Assembly: GCA_951812925.1 (NCBI GenBank)
Contig: OX638370.1
Coordinates: forward strand, 101,756,897-101,820,896
DNA from: Calliopum simillimum
Lineage: Eukaryota > Arthropoda > Insecta > Diptera > Lauxaniidae
Reading direction: 5' to 3'
DNA length: 64,000 nucleotides
In this document: positions 22,852-34,671 of the stretch, piece by piece
How positions within the stretch are numbered: the stretch's first letter is position 1
How the letters are laid out: every line of letters starts with the position of its first letter
The notes under the pieces: generated by a model
Told to the model about the DNA's origin: nothing
Seen by the model: the letters and a program-made list of their open reading frames with translations, nothing else
Database searches by the model: none
Position numbers and translations under genes: made by a program

Positions 22852-23310
22852 TTCGATCTCCTCAATATTTTTATATTTTCTCAATATTCGACGCTTTAAC
22901 ATTTCTCGACTCTCTCAAAATTTTCGATTTTTAAGCACTTTTGACGTTTTTCTCTACTACTTTTTTTGACTACTTATTTCAACATTTAACAATACTAATC
23001 TTTCAAGATTTTTCGATTTTCCCAACATTTTTCGCCTTTTTCAAAATTTTCCGATATTCTTAACATTTTTCGAATTTTGCAATTTTTTTTTTTTTTGATT
23101 TTTTCACCATTTTTTTGACATTTTTAACATTTTTCGATTTATCAAAATTTTTCGATTTTCTCAACTTTATTCGATCTCTTCAATATTTTAATACTTTCTC
23201 ATTTTTCGACTTTCTCAAAATTTTTCGATTTCCTAAACTCTATTTGCCGTTTTTAACATTTTCCGAATTTTTCAAAGTTGTTTTGATTTTCGCAGTAAGT
23301 CATTTTTTTT
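22852..23310. repeat. T-rich CGA-phased array, part 3
   Basis: The same TTTTTCGATTTTCTCAA-type units continue to about 23310 and then fade into ordinary AT-rich sequence. Confidence 0.7.
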
Positions 23311-23422
23311 TAAATTGTCGTCAAGCCCATGAGAGGAATTTACAAAAAAGCTGAAATAATGTTAAATATAAAGTCATACGAAATATAACTTTAAAGACTG
23401 AAACTCAAGAATAAGTAAAGTA

Positions 23423-23599
23423 ATGGGCGAAAATAGAGTCATATCAAAACAGTCGCATTCGATGGATACGATACATGCTAACCTTATAAACACTCTTCAA
23501 TTAACTGAAAGAAAACGAGAAAGGATCGTAACAGCATTCAGCGCTGTAAGTGATATGGGCGGTATTGAGCAAGTGGTTATTATACAGGACCCAATATAA
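23423..23599 (+). other. Small ORF, 58 codons, unassigned
   Basis: An ATG (context AGTAATGGG) opens 58 codons beginning MGENRVISKQSHSMD, with varied, non-repetitive composition unlike its flanks. A strong donor-like GTAAGT lies at about 23548, and a pyrimidine-rich CTTGCAG acceptor-like site at about 23620. Beyond the acceptor-like site an open stretch reads about 28 residues to a TGA near 23714, but in a phase that does not match that donor. I recognise no domain. It could be a gene fragment or chance. Confidence 0.2.
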
Positions 23600-23719
23600 T
23601 TTAATACTTTAAAACGTCTTGCAGAGAAAACTACTCATGCAAATTTAAGCGAATTCAGCGATTTGAACAAAAAAGCTGAAGTGTCACTTAATGGCATAAA
23701 AAATAATATGGCATGAAAG

Positions 23720-25840
23720 TAGCTATAAAAACGAAAATACTTCTAACTTTTAACTACATATAATACCTAGCGCGAAAGGCGGAACAAACAAATACATAGT
23801 AAAAAACTTTTATTCCTTTTTTTTATGTCAAGGAAATTTGTTTTGCAACCAACAAAAATGAACAAAACTTATAAAATCTATACAGGAAATACGCTGAAAG
23901 GAAGTTAATCCTTTGCATTATAAAAAAATGGGGAAAAAAATCATTTAATCATCATCAGGATGGATGTGTAAAATACTCGAAAGCAAAGTCAATAATAAAA
24001 TCATGCGGCAAAAACTTATTTTTATTTGTTTTCCATTTTAGAGGCGACTGTAGGAAAATGGCATGCATATGTATGATTGAAGAATGAAATTTTCAGAAAA
24101 TGCTCTGCTAAGCATAATATGTATTCAATGTAAAAGGTCATAAAATAAGCAATTCGCGGTTTTTTCATTAATTATGCAACGGTTAGAAATAAAATTTTTG
24201 GAAAACCGTTAATATGCATAGATAATTTCCCAGAGATAAGTAATTGCATATGCATTATAGCGATTGGTTGAATCATTTCCAGGATATAAGCGTCAATGTT
24301 AAAATTATTGAATCTGTCTTCCTAGAAAATGTTATCCTTTCAATCTCTTATTAAAAGGTATTTTTCAACAGCCGCCCCTATTCGAACTATTTCGTTTTTC
24401 ATGGAAAATAATACATAAATAATAAGAAACCAATAGACGGGAGGAGGTAAAGTAAATCAGAAAAAGTATACCTTTTTTTCTTTCTTCCCTGCATTATGTA
24501 AATGGGCTGACAAAATGGTTGGCTGATTTTATGCTGAAATTTTATAGCACACAATTTGTGAATTTCATTAACATTTTATATGCGAAAGAATATTGCAGTA
24601 ACTAATTTTTAGGTAAGAAAAAAATAAAAAAAAATCTTCTGTAATACACCCATAAACACATATGTGTGTATACATATATGTGTGTATTTATGCTTCACTT
24701 ATACTACAGCAAAAGAAATAGCTTTAATTGCGATATAAAAATTTTTATATAACAATTTCGGCAGATCCCAGAGTCATCTGCCAAATAAAAAGAGTCCTCT
24801 CATGCATTTCATGCGTTAAGTGTTTCGCTTGTGTGCATGTTTCAACGTGTGCATGTGTGTGTATGCGTGTGAGTATAGCAACGCGTAAGGAAGCCATTAC
24901 CAAATTGTCATGGAATTGTATCAATTTCGAAAAAAAAAGAAATTATTAACAAAGTGTATAAAAATTGCGTTATGTAGCAATTACATTTGTTGTATTTCGT
25001 TTGATAAAAGTGAAATATAAAAAAGGAGCAACAGCTTATGAGGAATTCAGTTAACAACCATAACAATGGCAACAGCACAGTTCAATTGTTATATGTGGCA
25101 CACTGGGAAAAAGTAACCTTTATTATTTATAAATAAGTAATTATTGATTATATAAAAATCGTATGTAACACTTTGGTGCAAAATGTAATCAGATGATTTT
25201 AAAAATTCTTATTTTAAAACAACGGATTTATGGTAACGAAGAAGGTGGTATTTTTAAGAGGATTATTATAAGCCGACGCACAGTGGGAGAAAAAGCCAAT
25301 CTAGCGGCGTTTAATTCAATTTTTGTAATTCAGAATTGCAGAAAGTTTTATTACCGCACCGTTTTCCAATACCCCAGTGAGCTTATTATAACTTTCTGTT
25401 TCCTATGAAAAGCTGTGAGCTTTCAAACTTCACTTATATTTTTCAAATGAAAATAAAATTTGAATAATACTTTGTTTTGGCTACAAAAACGTTATTGATT
25501 TGCTTTATTTTATATTTTCTAGGATTAAAGGTTTGTGTTAAATAAAATTTAAGTCGATGGTATGTGTTTCTATGTTTGTTATTAAGAAATTATAGCACAA
25601 GTTAACCACTTGGTTAATTTATGTCTAGTAGCCTACATTAGTCTTCTGTGGTGTGCAACTTGTCCTATTCGACCGTATTTTTTGCTGGTTTTGGTTTTTC
25701 TTGTTAATACGTATATTTTTGACTGTGAAATACCCAAAATGACCCGCCAGTTCCTTCACTCCTTGGGAAAGTTGTCAAAACATAGATCGTTTTTATTAAT
25801 CTAAGTACTAAAACTACAATACAAATAGTACTCTTTTACC
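23720..25840. other. AT-rich stretch, no supported gene
   Basis: It contains a TGTGTGTATACATATATGTG-type microsatellite at about 24663-24688 and GTGTGCATGTGTGT-like words at 24830-24870. The 73-residue and 71-residue frames here have no support. Confidence 0.5.
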
Positions 25841-25844
25841 TTAT

Positions 25845-26240
25845 TCCAATAGTAGGTCGGAACAAAAAAATCAGCTAAGATATGTCGAAGTTATTGACAT
25901 TTTTGTAAAGCCGTATCGGTCGATTTAATGTTCTGTAATGCTGAGAAAATCATAATTCCAAAACTGTTGGGGATACCGTCTTGATTTTGAATTCGTATGA
26001 AAGGTAATTTGGTTTAATTTTCAAGAAAAAATATTTTGGAAGATCAAAAAACTATGCCACCAAACATTTTTTGTAATCTTGTGCTAAAGGAATACTAAAA
26101 AAAAGTGCCTTTTGCCAAGTAGCAGAAAACTTACTTAACGTTTACCTATAGCCTGATTCAATTTTTTCCCAAAATAGGTCAGAACATGAAAATTGGTTCA
26201 GAAACATGAAAGTTATGGACAATTTTTGTGAAGCCATATT
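25845..26240 (+). repeat. Diverged direct duplication, about 300 bp apart
   Basis: AATAGTAGGTCGGAACAAAA...GTTATTGACATTTTTGTAAAGCCGTAT-type sequence at 25848-25915 is echoed at 26172-26245 by ATAGGTCAGAACATGAAAAT and ATGGACAATTTTTGTGAAGCC. The intervening sequences also share Phe/Lys-rich words, but identity is low. Confidence 0.45.
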
Positions 26241-26249
26241 TATCGTAAT

Positions 26250-27650
26250 TTGCCGATTTTCCACTCCTTCTAAACTCTCAACAAATTGGGAAAAATCTTA
26301 TTTGTTTTGCTATTTTTATTGAACCATGTAATAAATTTCAGCGGAATCTGAGATGGAGAACTCAAATCTTATTACGATAGAAATGGAATGTTTATTTCTT
26401 GTGATAAAATTTTTAATTTCAACAAATAAAATAAAAAACAGGTTAAAAAAAATAACAAGAAAAACGTAAGCAGACAGCAGCAAATTTTTCTAGCATATTT
26501 TTCAGCTTCTGGAAAACTTATACATAATATATGAATATTTCACAACATATAAATTAAAATTCTCCGAAATAATTTAATAAATTCCGAACATAAAATTGAC
26601 TTCAAAAGCTTATCAAAGAAATTTAAAAGCAAAATTAAATTATTTACTATACTTAACTTATATGTAAGTAGCACAGCATAAAAAATTGTGCGTCTAAAAG
26701 TATGCAACGAAAAAATAGCACAAACCAAATGAAAATTCAGGAAAACAAAAAAAATTTCATAGAGCATATTTTTAGGCGCTATTAATAATATGAACTCATA
26801 CTAATATAATAATTTTTGCAATAACTTTGGGGTAAAAGAAAGTTTGCAAGCGAAAAAGTTCCTCACAGTGTACACTACTGTGCACATGTGTACAAGTATT
26901 CAGCGGCTATAATGCTACAGCATACAATACCAACGCAACGTGTCCTCGAACGATGCATGAAAAATGTTTTATCCATGAAAAGGAAATTGAAACACAAGTG
27001 GAGCAAAATTCTAAGCAACAAGATAAATGGCAATAAACGAAGAAAAATTATCAGTATATCAAAGAGAATGAAAAAACCTCTACAGAATATAAGAATGGAT
27101 AAATAAATAAATATAATATAGCAAAAAAAGTATCATGCTAATAAAAATTGCCAAACGTACACACATACGTATGTACTTATATAACGCAATCAGATTTTAA
27201 CAAAAGGAAAAATCCAAAAATGAAATAAAGGAAACATAAAAATAAAAAAAAGTAAAAACAAACTAAATTGAAGAAAAAACCTAAAAATATAACAATTTTT
27301 TGCACAAAAAGAAAAAGCAACGCAATCCTATAAAGCATAAGGATTTCAAGTGCAAATCAACGAGTGCGAGTGTAGATATGCGATACTTCAACACGGTTGA
27401 CATTTGAAGGATAATTTTTGTTACACAGCCTATGCAACATTTTTTTGTGTTGCCGTTTTTTTTTTTTTTTTTTGTATACTTTTTTTTCTGTGACAGTTGT
27501 TAAAGTCACGCAGGAAATTAAGGACTACTGCCTTTGTCGTGTTGTGTTGTGCGCTAGGATGTTTATCTTTTTAAAACACAAAATTTTTTTTTTGGTTAGT
27601 CCTTTTTTATGTGCTTATTTCCTAACAGTAATCTAAGTACTTTTTTAAGC
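26250..27650. other. AT-rich stretch, no supported gene
   Basis: A palindrome-like GTGTACACTACTGTGCACAT sits at about 26868. Frames of 72-75 residues have no motifs. Long A-rich stretches lie near 27180-27320. Confidence 0.5.
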
Positions 27651-27654
27651 TTTT

Positions 27655-27865
27655 AATATGATTATAACTCAGACAACCTTGTAAGTGTTTTAATAATTCA
27701 ATTATCGTTACAAAAGAAAACTTTGGCAAGTAGCTCTGCCATTTGCTGTGAGTTCAAAAGTATAAAATGTGAAACAGAGCCTTTAATTATTTGTGGAATT
27801 TAATATTTTTAAAATGTTTTTTGTCCTTAGCGTTTTCTCATTATCGTCCATCTATTATTACCGTT
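27655..27865 (+). repeat. Left arm of a large inverted repeat
   Basis: This segment (from ATGATTATAACTCAGACAAC through GGCAAGTAGCTCTGCCATTT to CCTTAGCGTTTTCTCATTAT) is the reverse complement of 29706-29915 with scattered differences. The enclosed 1.8 kb holds another foldback and a tandem array. Confidence 0.75.
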
Positions 27866-27881
27866 TTTTTTTTATTTTATT

Positions 27882-28372
27882 ATAATGAATATATTAATGA
27901 TGATACAGGTCTGGTGGTAGTCAAATAAGGTTCTTAGATTCTTTGAATGTGTTTAAGATGATGTTTAAGTTCCATTCAACCTAAGCTTTTCTCCTCGGCC
28001 ATATGTTTTAGATTCGACATTTTGCTACAAAGTTTAAAAAATCTTATCCTCATACACTAGATCAAAATTCTTAAAAGCTGTCCAAAAGTCAAAATCGTTA
28101 TATTTTTTCTAACCGGTAGTTTTTTGGGTTGCTGATAACGAATCGCGGGCTTTTGGGATCACTAATAACGAATCTGATATCAGATTTTTAAAAACAAAAT
28201 GCAAAAAACAACACTTCCGCAATTTTTATTATATTATTAAAATATATGGTCGAAGAGAAAAGTTTAAGTTGTATTGAAATCCAACATTATCTTAAACACA
28301 CTCAAAAGAACTGAGAACATTATTTGACTGCCACCAGACCTGTATCTTCATTAATATATTCATTATAACTAG
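27882..28372. mobile_element. Small foldback element (about 490 bp)
   Basis: The left arm (TTATAATGAATATATTAATG, ATACAGGTCTGGTGGTAGTC, GAATGTGTTTAAGATGATGT) is mirrored at 28258-28372 (ACATTATCTTAAACACACTC, GACTGCCACCAGACCTGTAT, CATTAATATATTCATTATAA). The arms are about 105-115 bp and the spacer about 270 bp. It is non-coding and nested inside the larger inverted repeat. Confidence 0.7.
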
Positions 28373-28914
28373 TATCGCCGGTGCCCAAATTTTGGCCATT
28401 CTCCTAAAGATAGATACAATTTTTTCGAGTACTATTTTGTTTGAAAGAAAGCCAGAATATTAAGAACTGACAGAGTTCAATATTCGTAGTAACATTTTTG
28501 GATGCAGAGGGCTTAGTGTATCTCAAAATCGAATTACATAAAAATTGGTGTAGTGGCTTAGCCATGGTAGCTAACGTATTTCATTTTGTGAGAGAGGCAC
28601 CTTCTACTAAAAAAAAAAAGATTAATATTCTTTCTCAAAAATCCGTTTATCTCCATTCTAAATTAGCCGAGATAAACTATTTTCTCTTTAGGCGCATGAC
28701 ACCACTCGCACAAAAATTTTTTTTAAGCTTTCTTCCTCAACGCTTAGCATATTAAGGCTTAAGAACCTGTGTTGAATTTCAGTAGTGACAGAGTATTATC
28801 AAACCGCATCTCATTGCAAAAATGGCACTAAGCCCTTATCCAAACAAAACCAAAAACCATTATATAAGCGAGAGTGTGCCCTCGCCATTGCAGAACTGCA
28901 GTACATAAGTATCG
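28373..28914. other. Interior of the large inverted repeat, nothing recognised
   Basis: Frames of 85 and 107 residues (28498-28755 and 28785-29108) show no domain, and the second runs into the tandem array. No gene is called. Confidence 0.45.
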
Positions 28915-29365
28915 AAAATATTAAACAATTCGAAGAAAACAATGAAAATTTAAAAGTATTCAAAAACGTTCAAAATATCGGTAAAAGTCAAAAGTATCGA
29001 GAAATTCCCAATACATCGCCAAATGTCCGAAGTTATCGAAAAACATCCAAAACATCGGTAAAAGTTCAAAAATATCAAAAATCATCCAAAATATCGTTAA
29101 AAGTCTAAAAGTATCAAAAATCATCCAAAATATCGGTAAAAGTCCAAAAGTATCAAAAACATCCAAAATATCGGTAAAAGTCCCGAGTATCGAAAAACAT
29201 CCAAAATACTGGTAAAAGTCCAAAAGTATCGAAAACATCCAAAATATCGATAAGAATCCCAAAGTATCGAGAAACATCAAAAATATCGATAAAAGACCAA
29301 CAGTATACAAAAACATCTAAAATATCGGCAAAGTTCCAAAATATCGAAAAACATCAAAAATATCG
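28915..29365 (+). repeat. Tandem array, 38-39 bp unit
   Basis: About ten to eleven copies of a unit built from two related halves, TATCGGTAAAAGTCCAAAAG and TATCGAAAAACATCCAAAA. Because the unit is close to a multiple of three, the minus strand shows a 118-residue frame with about 13-residue repeats (for example DTFGLLPIFWMIF). That frame is a by-product of the array. The half-unit resembles the complement of the T-rich CGA-phased units at 20.3-23.3 kb. Confidence 0.8.
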
Positions 29366-29705
29366 ATGCAGAACGTGGATAGAGTGCAGCGAAACAGGTT
29401 TTTGCAAGCAAGAGAAAAACAACAACAACAAAATCTCTCCCACTCCACTGTCTCATTCACTTTCTCAACAACACAGCATAACACTGTGGGTGCTGTTGTT
29501 GCTGTAATTATATGGGAGACTTTGATCCTGTTTTTAAATGCCTTAGTGGCAACTTATGAGGATAATTTTTTGATTTGTGAATTTTACACCACAGTACCTT
29601 TCATATAAAATAAAAATATTGAAAATCGGTTAAATGGTTAGCTTGCAGAAGAGGCGCAAAAAAAACTGTTCACGTATTTATATATAGATAAAAAAAATCG
29701 GTATC

Positions 29706-29915
29706 AATAGATAGACGATATGATAAAACGCTAAGGATAAAAAACATTTTAAAAATATTAAATTCCACAAATAATTAAAGGCTCTGTTTCACATTTCATA
29801 CCCTTGAACTCACAACAAATGGCAGAGCTACTTGCCAAAGTTTTCTTTTGTAAGGATAATTGAATAACTAAAACACTTATGTACAAGGTCGTCTGAGTTA
29901 TAATCGTATTGACAT
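29706..29915 (-). repeat. Right arm of the large inverted repeat
   Basis: Reverse complement of 27655-27865 (AACGCTAAGGATAAAAAACA, AAATGGCAGAGCTACTTGCC, GTCGTCTGAGTTATAAT). It ends 30 bp before the DD37E element. Confidence 0.75.
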
Positions 29916-29944
29916 TAGTGCTGCCGGTTCCCGAAACATAAATA

Positions 29945-31237
29945 AGGACTGCCCCGAAAAATTTGTCCCTTTGTTTTTCATTAACAAAAAAATACGTTAT
30001 GAATTTTTTATAAATTTCGTTTTTTTATTTATTAGTGAGTAGTATAACAAACATAAAAACCCTTACACTATTAACAAATATTTATTTTGTATAAAAATAT
30101 TTTACTTTTTTCTTAAGACCCTTCATTAAGTTTTGTACAGTTGTTTCGTCGACAGTACCGTACGACCTTCGCCACTTATTTTTGAAATCTTTTAAATTTT
30201 TTGCAGTGCATTTACTCTTCTAAAGATCTGATTTCATTAGAGCCTAATATCTCTCAATAGGTCGAAGCTATGGGCAGTTAGGTGGATTCGCATTTTTGGG
30301 AACAAAATTTACATTATTGCTTTTGTACCATTTTATGGTGGCTCTAGAGTAGTGAGAGGTTGCTTAATCAGGCCAGAACATTACAGTACCTCCGTGCTCA
30401 CGAATGAATGGCAAAAAACGTTTTTCAGAGCATTCATCAATATAAATTTTTGAGTTGATTGTGCCCAGTGTTACAAAAAAAATGCTCCTCAGACCGCAGG
30501 TGCATATGGCCTGCCAAACCATATACTGCTTGGGAAATTTTGTAATTTTCTTCTCTTTAAATTTGCTCTGTATCTGCCCCTCCCCCGAACAGGTGTGAAA
30601 TTCGTGTCTTGTTAGCTGTTTAAAATCTGCCTTAACGTATGTTTCATCGTGCATTATGCAGCAGTCAAATTAAGTCAGGTAAACGACATATAACTTTCGA
30701 GCTCGCTTTTGAGCCTCTAGCTGCTTTTCATCGGAACGGTTTGGTAATTTTTGAACTCTGTAGGTTCTTAGCTTAAGTTTTTTCTTTAGTCTGTTTATAG
30801 AAAATTTTGAGGTTCCTGCTCTGGCAGCCATATCTCGTTCTGAAGTGTTGGGATTCTGATTAAAAAGGCGCTTCACTTTTTTCACCAATTGTGGGTCTAT
30901 ACTGGCTTTTCTACCTAAACTATTTTTCCGCGTAATAAGGTGACCCTTTCTATAATTCGTAATAACCATTTGGACAGTGATTTTTGATGCATCTGATTTT
31001 TTAGCTATGGCTGAATATTTTAATTCTCGTTTTTGCATGCAAGTGTACAAAATGAGTTTGCTCTTTATTTCTTGATCGCTAGATATCTTTATCGTCTGAA
31101 GTTTGTTTGCTAAGTGTTATATATTTTTAATCGTCATGTCATATAGAAAATATAGCACCCATTTTTCGACCTGCACGATCATCAGGTAAATCATAATCTT
31201 AATGAATAAAAGGGTCAAATTTTTCTGGGGCAGTCCT
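29945..31237 (-). mobile_element. Tc1/mariner-superfamily transposon, DD37E type, complete but dead
   Basis: It is 1293 bp with inverted ends AGGACTGCCCC(A)GAAAAATTTG, followed by (A/T)CCCTTT at each side, and TA at both flanks (29943-29944 and 31238-31239). A single transposase gene runs leftwards on the minus strand. A shorter, more decayed relative lies at 48194-48790 on the plus strand. Confidence 0.85.
30082..31050 (-). pseudogene. Transposase of the DD37E element, broken
   Basis: The N-terminal part is basic with helix-turn-helix character (KYSAIAKKSDASKITVQ, then a second region RAGTSKFSINRLKKKL). The catalytic part shows the first Asp in IMHDETYVK, the second in FWPD and a Glu in LRPIE. 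Counting the broken codons there are 37 residues between the last two, which places it with the DD37E (ITmD37E-like) group. In-frame stops interrupt it at about 30667 and at four places after FWPD (30352, 30256, 30229 and 30208, approximately). The reading frame is otherwise preserved to the TAA at 30082. The true start is uncertain: similarity may extend upstream of the ATG at 31050. No functional enzyme can be produced. Confidence 0.85.
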
Positions 31238-31239
31238 TA

Positions 31240-32540
31240 GTACCCTACGTATAAAAATTTTATCATTTCATCAACTCATATTGATACTTGGCAAGCAATT
31301 TAAGACAAATTTTTCTATGGGCGCCTCATAAAAAGTTTGTGTCAAACAAAAAAAGCTAAAAAGACACCTCAATTTTTTTGTATGTTTTAAAAAAGGTTTC
31401 AATCTTCTTAAAACAAAAAAAAAATCTTCGCGGTACCTCGTAGTACAAATTAACTTGGAGTTTTTTCCATAACTTGCTAGCTGATTTTGTGAAATAATTT
31501 GATTTTAAGTTAACCACAATTATCAAAAAGGTATAGTCTTGAGCTTAAAGATTCAAATTGGTTAAGTTTTACAGCAACCTCATTATTTTTGCAGTGAACA
31601 CTTAATTTTACTTTCAACTCATAGAATTTTGCGCCTGAGAAGCGTACTTTTGGAGAGTGTTTTAGGAATACCTGAATCTTTCTTAACGATTTTTTGAGGT
31701 TTATGAATATCAGTTAGACAATACAGTAAATAAAAAGTTAAGTTTAAACAACTTTTTTTTCGACTTTTGTCCAGCTTTTAAGGATTTTGAACCAGTGTGC
31801 GTCAGAAAAAATTTTACGCATAAAGCCTCAATATAACACCGGTACAAAGGATTTAATTTTCGAATAAAGAAAGAGTGTCAGCAGCTCAAAACACATGTTT
31901 ACTATATATAAAATATCATTATCTCGATTTGAAATCATTATTGAATCAGTGAATTGAATAACAAAGCCACTATATTCAATACTAGAAAATAATCTTAACA
32001 AAAACATCAGAATGAAAGGGAGTTGCAAAAAGAAAATACGTAAAATGTATTATATCCGGAATGTTTATAAGCTAACAAAGATTCATCGCCACACCGCCTC
32101 AAAAGTTAGAAGGACTCTAGAAATGCTATCTGTATGATTTTTTTTTTGTTCCGAGAAAATCTTGAGAAGCATTTTTGACTCTCTTGAAGGTCCCTTTTGG
32201 CAAAAAAAAAAGCATGCTTTTTGCTGAATACTCAAATTTGCTTGCAAAATAAACATTACATTCTCGCAAAAGTTTTGGCGTTAAAAAATTAAAAATTTTC
32301 TTTTTATAGTGTAGTGTAGGTTCTTGAATTATACAGTTGAAAAAAAGCATTTTTGCTCAAAAGCATGGCATCTTACAAAAAAGAGTATAAAGCAAAAAAT
32401 TTAAAAATTGCAAAAATAATTTTAATTAGTTCAATATAAATTTATCGTTCTAAAAATCGTTCAAAAAATACGTAAAATTTTTTCAGAACTTTTAGAAGCA
32501 TCTTATAATGCCTTAAAAAATTGGTCAAAAAAAATTTATC
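31240..32540. repeat. AT-rich sequence with an old dispersed repeat
   Basis: The segment at 32130-32230 (GTTCCGAGAAAATC, GCATTTTTGACTCTCTTGAA, GGTCCCTTTTGGC) matches 45370-45470 (GTTCCGAGAAAAACC, GATTCTACTGAAGGCC, AATTTTGGC). The remainder has no recognisable feature, and the 66- and 74-residue minus frames are unsupported. Confidence 0.45.
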
Positions 32541-32544
32541 AAGT

Positions 32545-32650
32545 TCCAAAAATTTTGAGAAAATTCACACAGCACCTTTGCCATATACACTTTTTTCGTA
32601 AGATGGTTTGCTTTTGAGTAAAAATGCCCTATTTCGACCGCGTAGTTCAA
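32545..32650 (+). repeat. Fragment related to family F1
   Basis: ATATACACTTTTTTCGTAAG, then a TTTGAGTAAAAATGCCC word and GACCGCGTAGTTCAAAAC echo the loop-proximal part of the F1 right arm near 4330-4400. It is short and diverged. Confidence 0.4.
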
Positions 32651-32935
32651 AACTACCGAAGGACAAAGTACGAAAGTCTTCCGTAGCTGAACTTAAAACA
32701 GCCCCGATTGAATGTGTCGGGAGCATTGAAGCATGAAGGAGCCAAAGTGTTTTGCAGAAGTGCCGAAATTATAAAGCAATTACTTTGATCTCACTACCAA
32801 GTTGAAAGTATTCGTCGAAACGTGCTTAATGCGTATACTAAAAGTTTGATAGCCTTGCACTATCTCAAATGCCGAACTGCAAGTGTTTATAGATAGATTA
32901 TACTCCCTGAAAACCATACAGCAAAGTTTGCCGTC

Positions 32936-33150
32936 ATGCTCTTGAGTGGACTTCACTAGGGAGCAGAGGAAGTGGTAGACAAAGAACTAACTGGAAAAGG
33001 ACGTTGAAGAATAAAATCCAAGAATAGAGCCAGTCGTGGAAGAGATAAAAGTCATCGCATAGAATTGTGACAAACGAAGATGTTTCATTTTGCCCATGTG
33101 CTCCCCTTAGGAGTTCCAGGAGAATACATGTATAGACTGTGCAACAAGCA
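32936..33150 (+). pseudogene. LINE ORF2 C-terminal end (RTE/Jockey-like), degenerate
   Basis: Read from 32936 the frame gives ALEWTSLGSRGSGRQRTNWK followed by RTLKNK. This is the conserved C-terminal block of many insect LINE reverse-transcriptase proteins (LDWNPQGSRGRGRPKTTWRR type). After several stops comes a KSHRIEL..KMFHFAHV segment equivalent to the usual IAQNRNRWRxFVxALCSP end. The last part, TGCTCCCCTTAGGAGTTCCA followed by GGAGAATACATG, is the parent-type sequence of the 50-nt stubs at 7.6, 12.0 and 46.5 kb. Upstream pieces (RCRNYKAITL near 32770 and QVFIDRL near 32880) may be remnants of the same ORF. Confidence 0.6.
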
Positions 33151-34180
33151 AAATTAAGTAAGCCTAAAACATGCTTTGAATTTTTGCATTACCAAACGAC
33201 TTCGATACACCATTAGACAAATGTGATGAAAACCTTTGGCAAGAACTTTCTAGAGATTGTTAGTTGTTACAACTATTTAGTAAAAATAGCGCTGCCTATT
33301 ATACAGCAGTTCAGCTTTGGTTTGATTGCAGTGCAATAATGTTAGAGTGTTTGCTATTAAACGATATTTAAGAGAAAGAATTTCGTTAAAATGTACTATT
33401 AATGAGTTATTTCACCCACTTCAAATATTGTGCCATATTGCATTTTCTTTCCATTGTGGTTTTACTTTTTCAAATTTATAATTCCATTAACTTAAACAAT
33501 TAGAAAAACACTTTTTAATGCAACCTCCCTTAATCCAGGCACTAGTGCTCTTTAAACGCACTCTATTCATTCATGTGTTAGCGGCGGCCAATGTCGAGGA
33601 TTTTTATCTTACAAACAAAAGGATTTTCTTTTTGCTGCTGCTTCCTATTCCCGCTGGCTTGTATTGCTTATGCTGCTGTTAAAGATGGCTAGAATCACCA
33701 CCAACATGTTGTTTATGTGCGCGACCTTGTTTTAGCCAATTTTTTTGTTGTTGTTTGTTTTGGTTTTTTTCTATGCTGTAATATCCTTTTATTTTGAGAT
33801 TTCACTTTGTTAATGTTGTTGTTGTTGTTATTTTTCATTGATAAGAAAATGCTGCGCTGCAAAGTTGAAGCTGTTGTTTAGTTGCTTGACCTTGTGCTTA
33901 TTTATGACTTGCAATTGCGGTTAAATTAGACGCAAACAAAAGCCAACCAACAAAAGACGGAGCAAATCTTTTTTGGTGGCTGGCTCAATGATCAGCAAAG
34001 CCATTACTGCCCTTAAATTGGCATTTTGTATTAAATTAGATGAACTTTTAATGTACAACAATCCACGACGACCGGCAGGCCGCTTTCCGCGTTTAGTGGC
34101 CTTTCAGTAAAAAGTTTTTTTTTGTACATTATGAAAATGGAACAAATTGTGTTATTTCTATGAAAAAAAAAAAACATTAT
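33151..34180. other. No supported gene
   Basis: Somewhat less AT-rich. It contains short (GTT)n/(TTG)n microsatellites near 33750 and 33815-33832. No domain-bearing frame was found. Confidence 0.5.
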
Positions 34181-34249
34181 GATACGTAGGGCACTGCTTG
34201 TATTTCGGGAATAGCAAATAATTACAAACAGTTTTAATTGAAAATGGTT

Positions 34250-34671
34250 TTATTGTTTTTCAAAATATTCCCCTTGATGATCAATACACTTTTGCATTTG
34301 TTCAAACCATTTGTCATAGCAGTTTTTCCATTCCTCTTGAGACACCTCCAAAACATGGTTATTGAACGATTCAACTGCTTTTTCGGCGCTCGTAAATCGT
34401 TGACCACGCAGATTACCTTTGATGCTCGGGAGCAAGAAGAAGTCATTGGGTGCCAAATCAGAACTGTACGGAGGATGAGTTATCAATTCGATGTTTTGAC
34501 TGCTCAAAAATTCACCTTATTCAAGCGGAACATTTGCCACATGACCCATTCGGCCGAAGAAACAGGCGACCATTTGCTTCGCTGTGCTTCTCCCACGAAC
34601 AACTTTTGTTGGATTTAGCTCGTCTTAGAATACCCACACGGTCGATTGCTGTTTTGTTTGCGGCTCATACA
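34250..34671 (-). pseudogene. mariner transposase C-terminal part, split copy
   Basis: On the minus strand a frame of about 85 residues begins near 34507 at MSSQNIELITHPPYSSDLAP and includes APNDFFLL, whose Asp is the third catalytic residue. It ends at EYFEKQ and a stop at 34250, the normal mariner C-terminus. Upstream codons back to 34671 are shifted or interrupted relative to the family, and the remaining N-terminal fragment (40734-40869) lies beyond the retrotransposon. The sequence has diverged from the copy at 7685-8977, so this is an older insertion. Confidence 0.8.

Noticed and set aside
28960..29316. 118-residue minus-strand frame with hydrophobic repeats (membrane-protein-like)
   Set aside because: It arises because the tandem unit is about 39 bp. 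The frame ends where the array ends.
28915..29365. CRISPR-like regular repeat array
   Set aside because: Units are contiguous with no unique spacers, are degenerate and lie in an insect-type genome. It is a tandem minisatellite.
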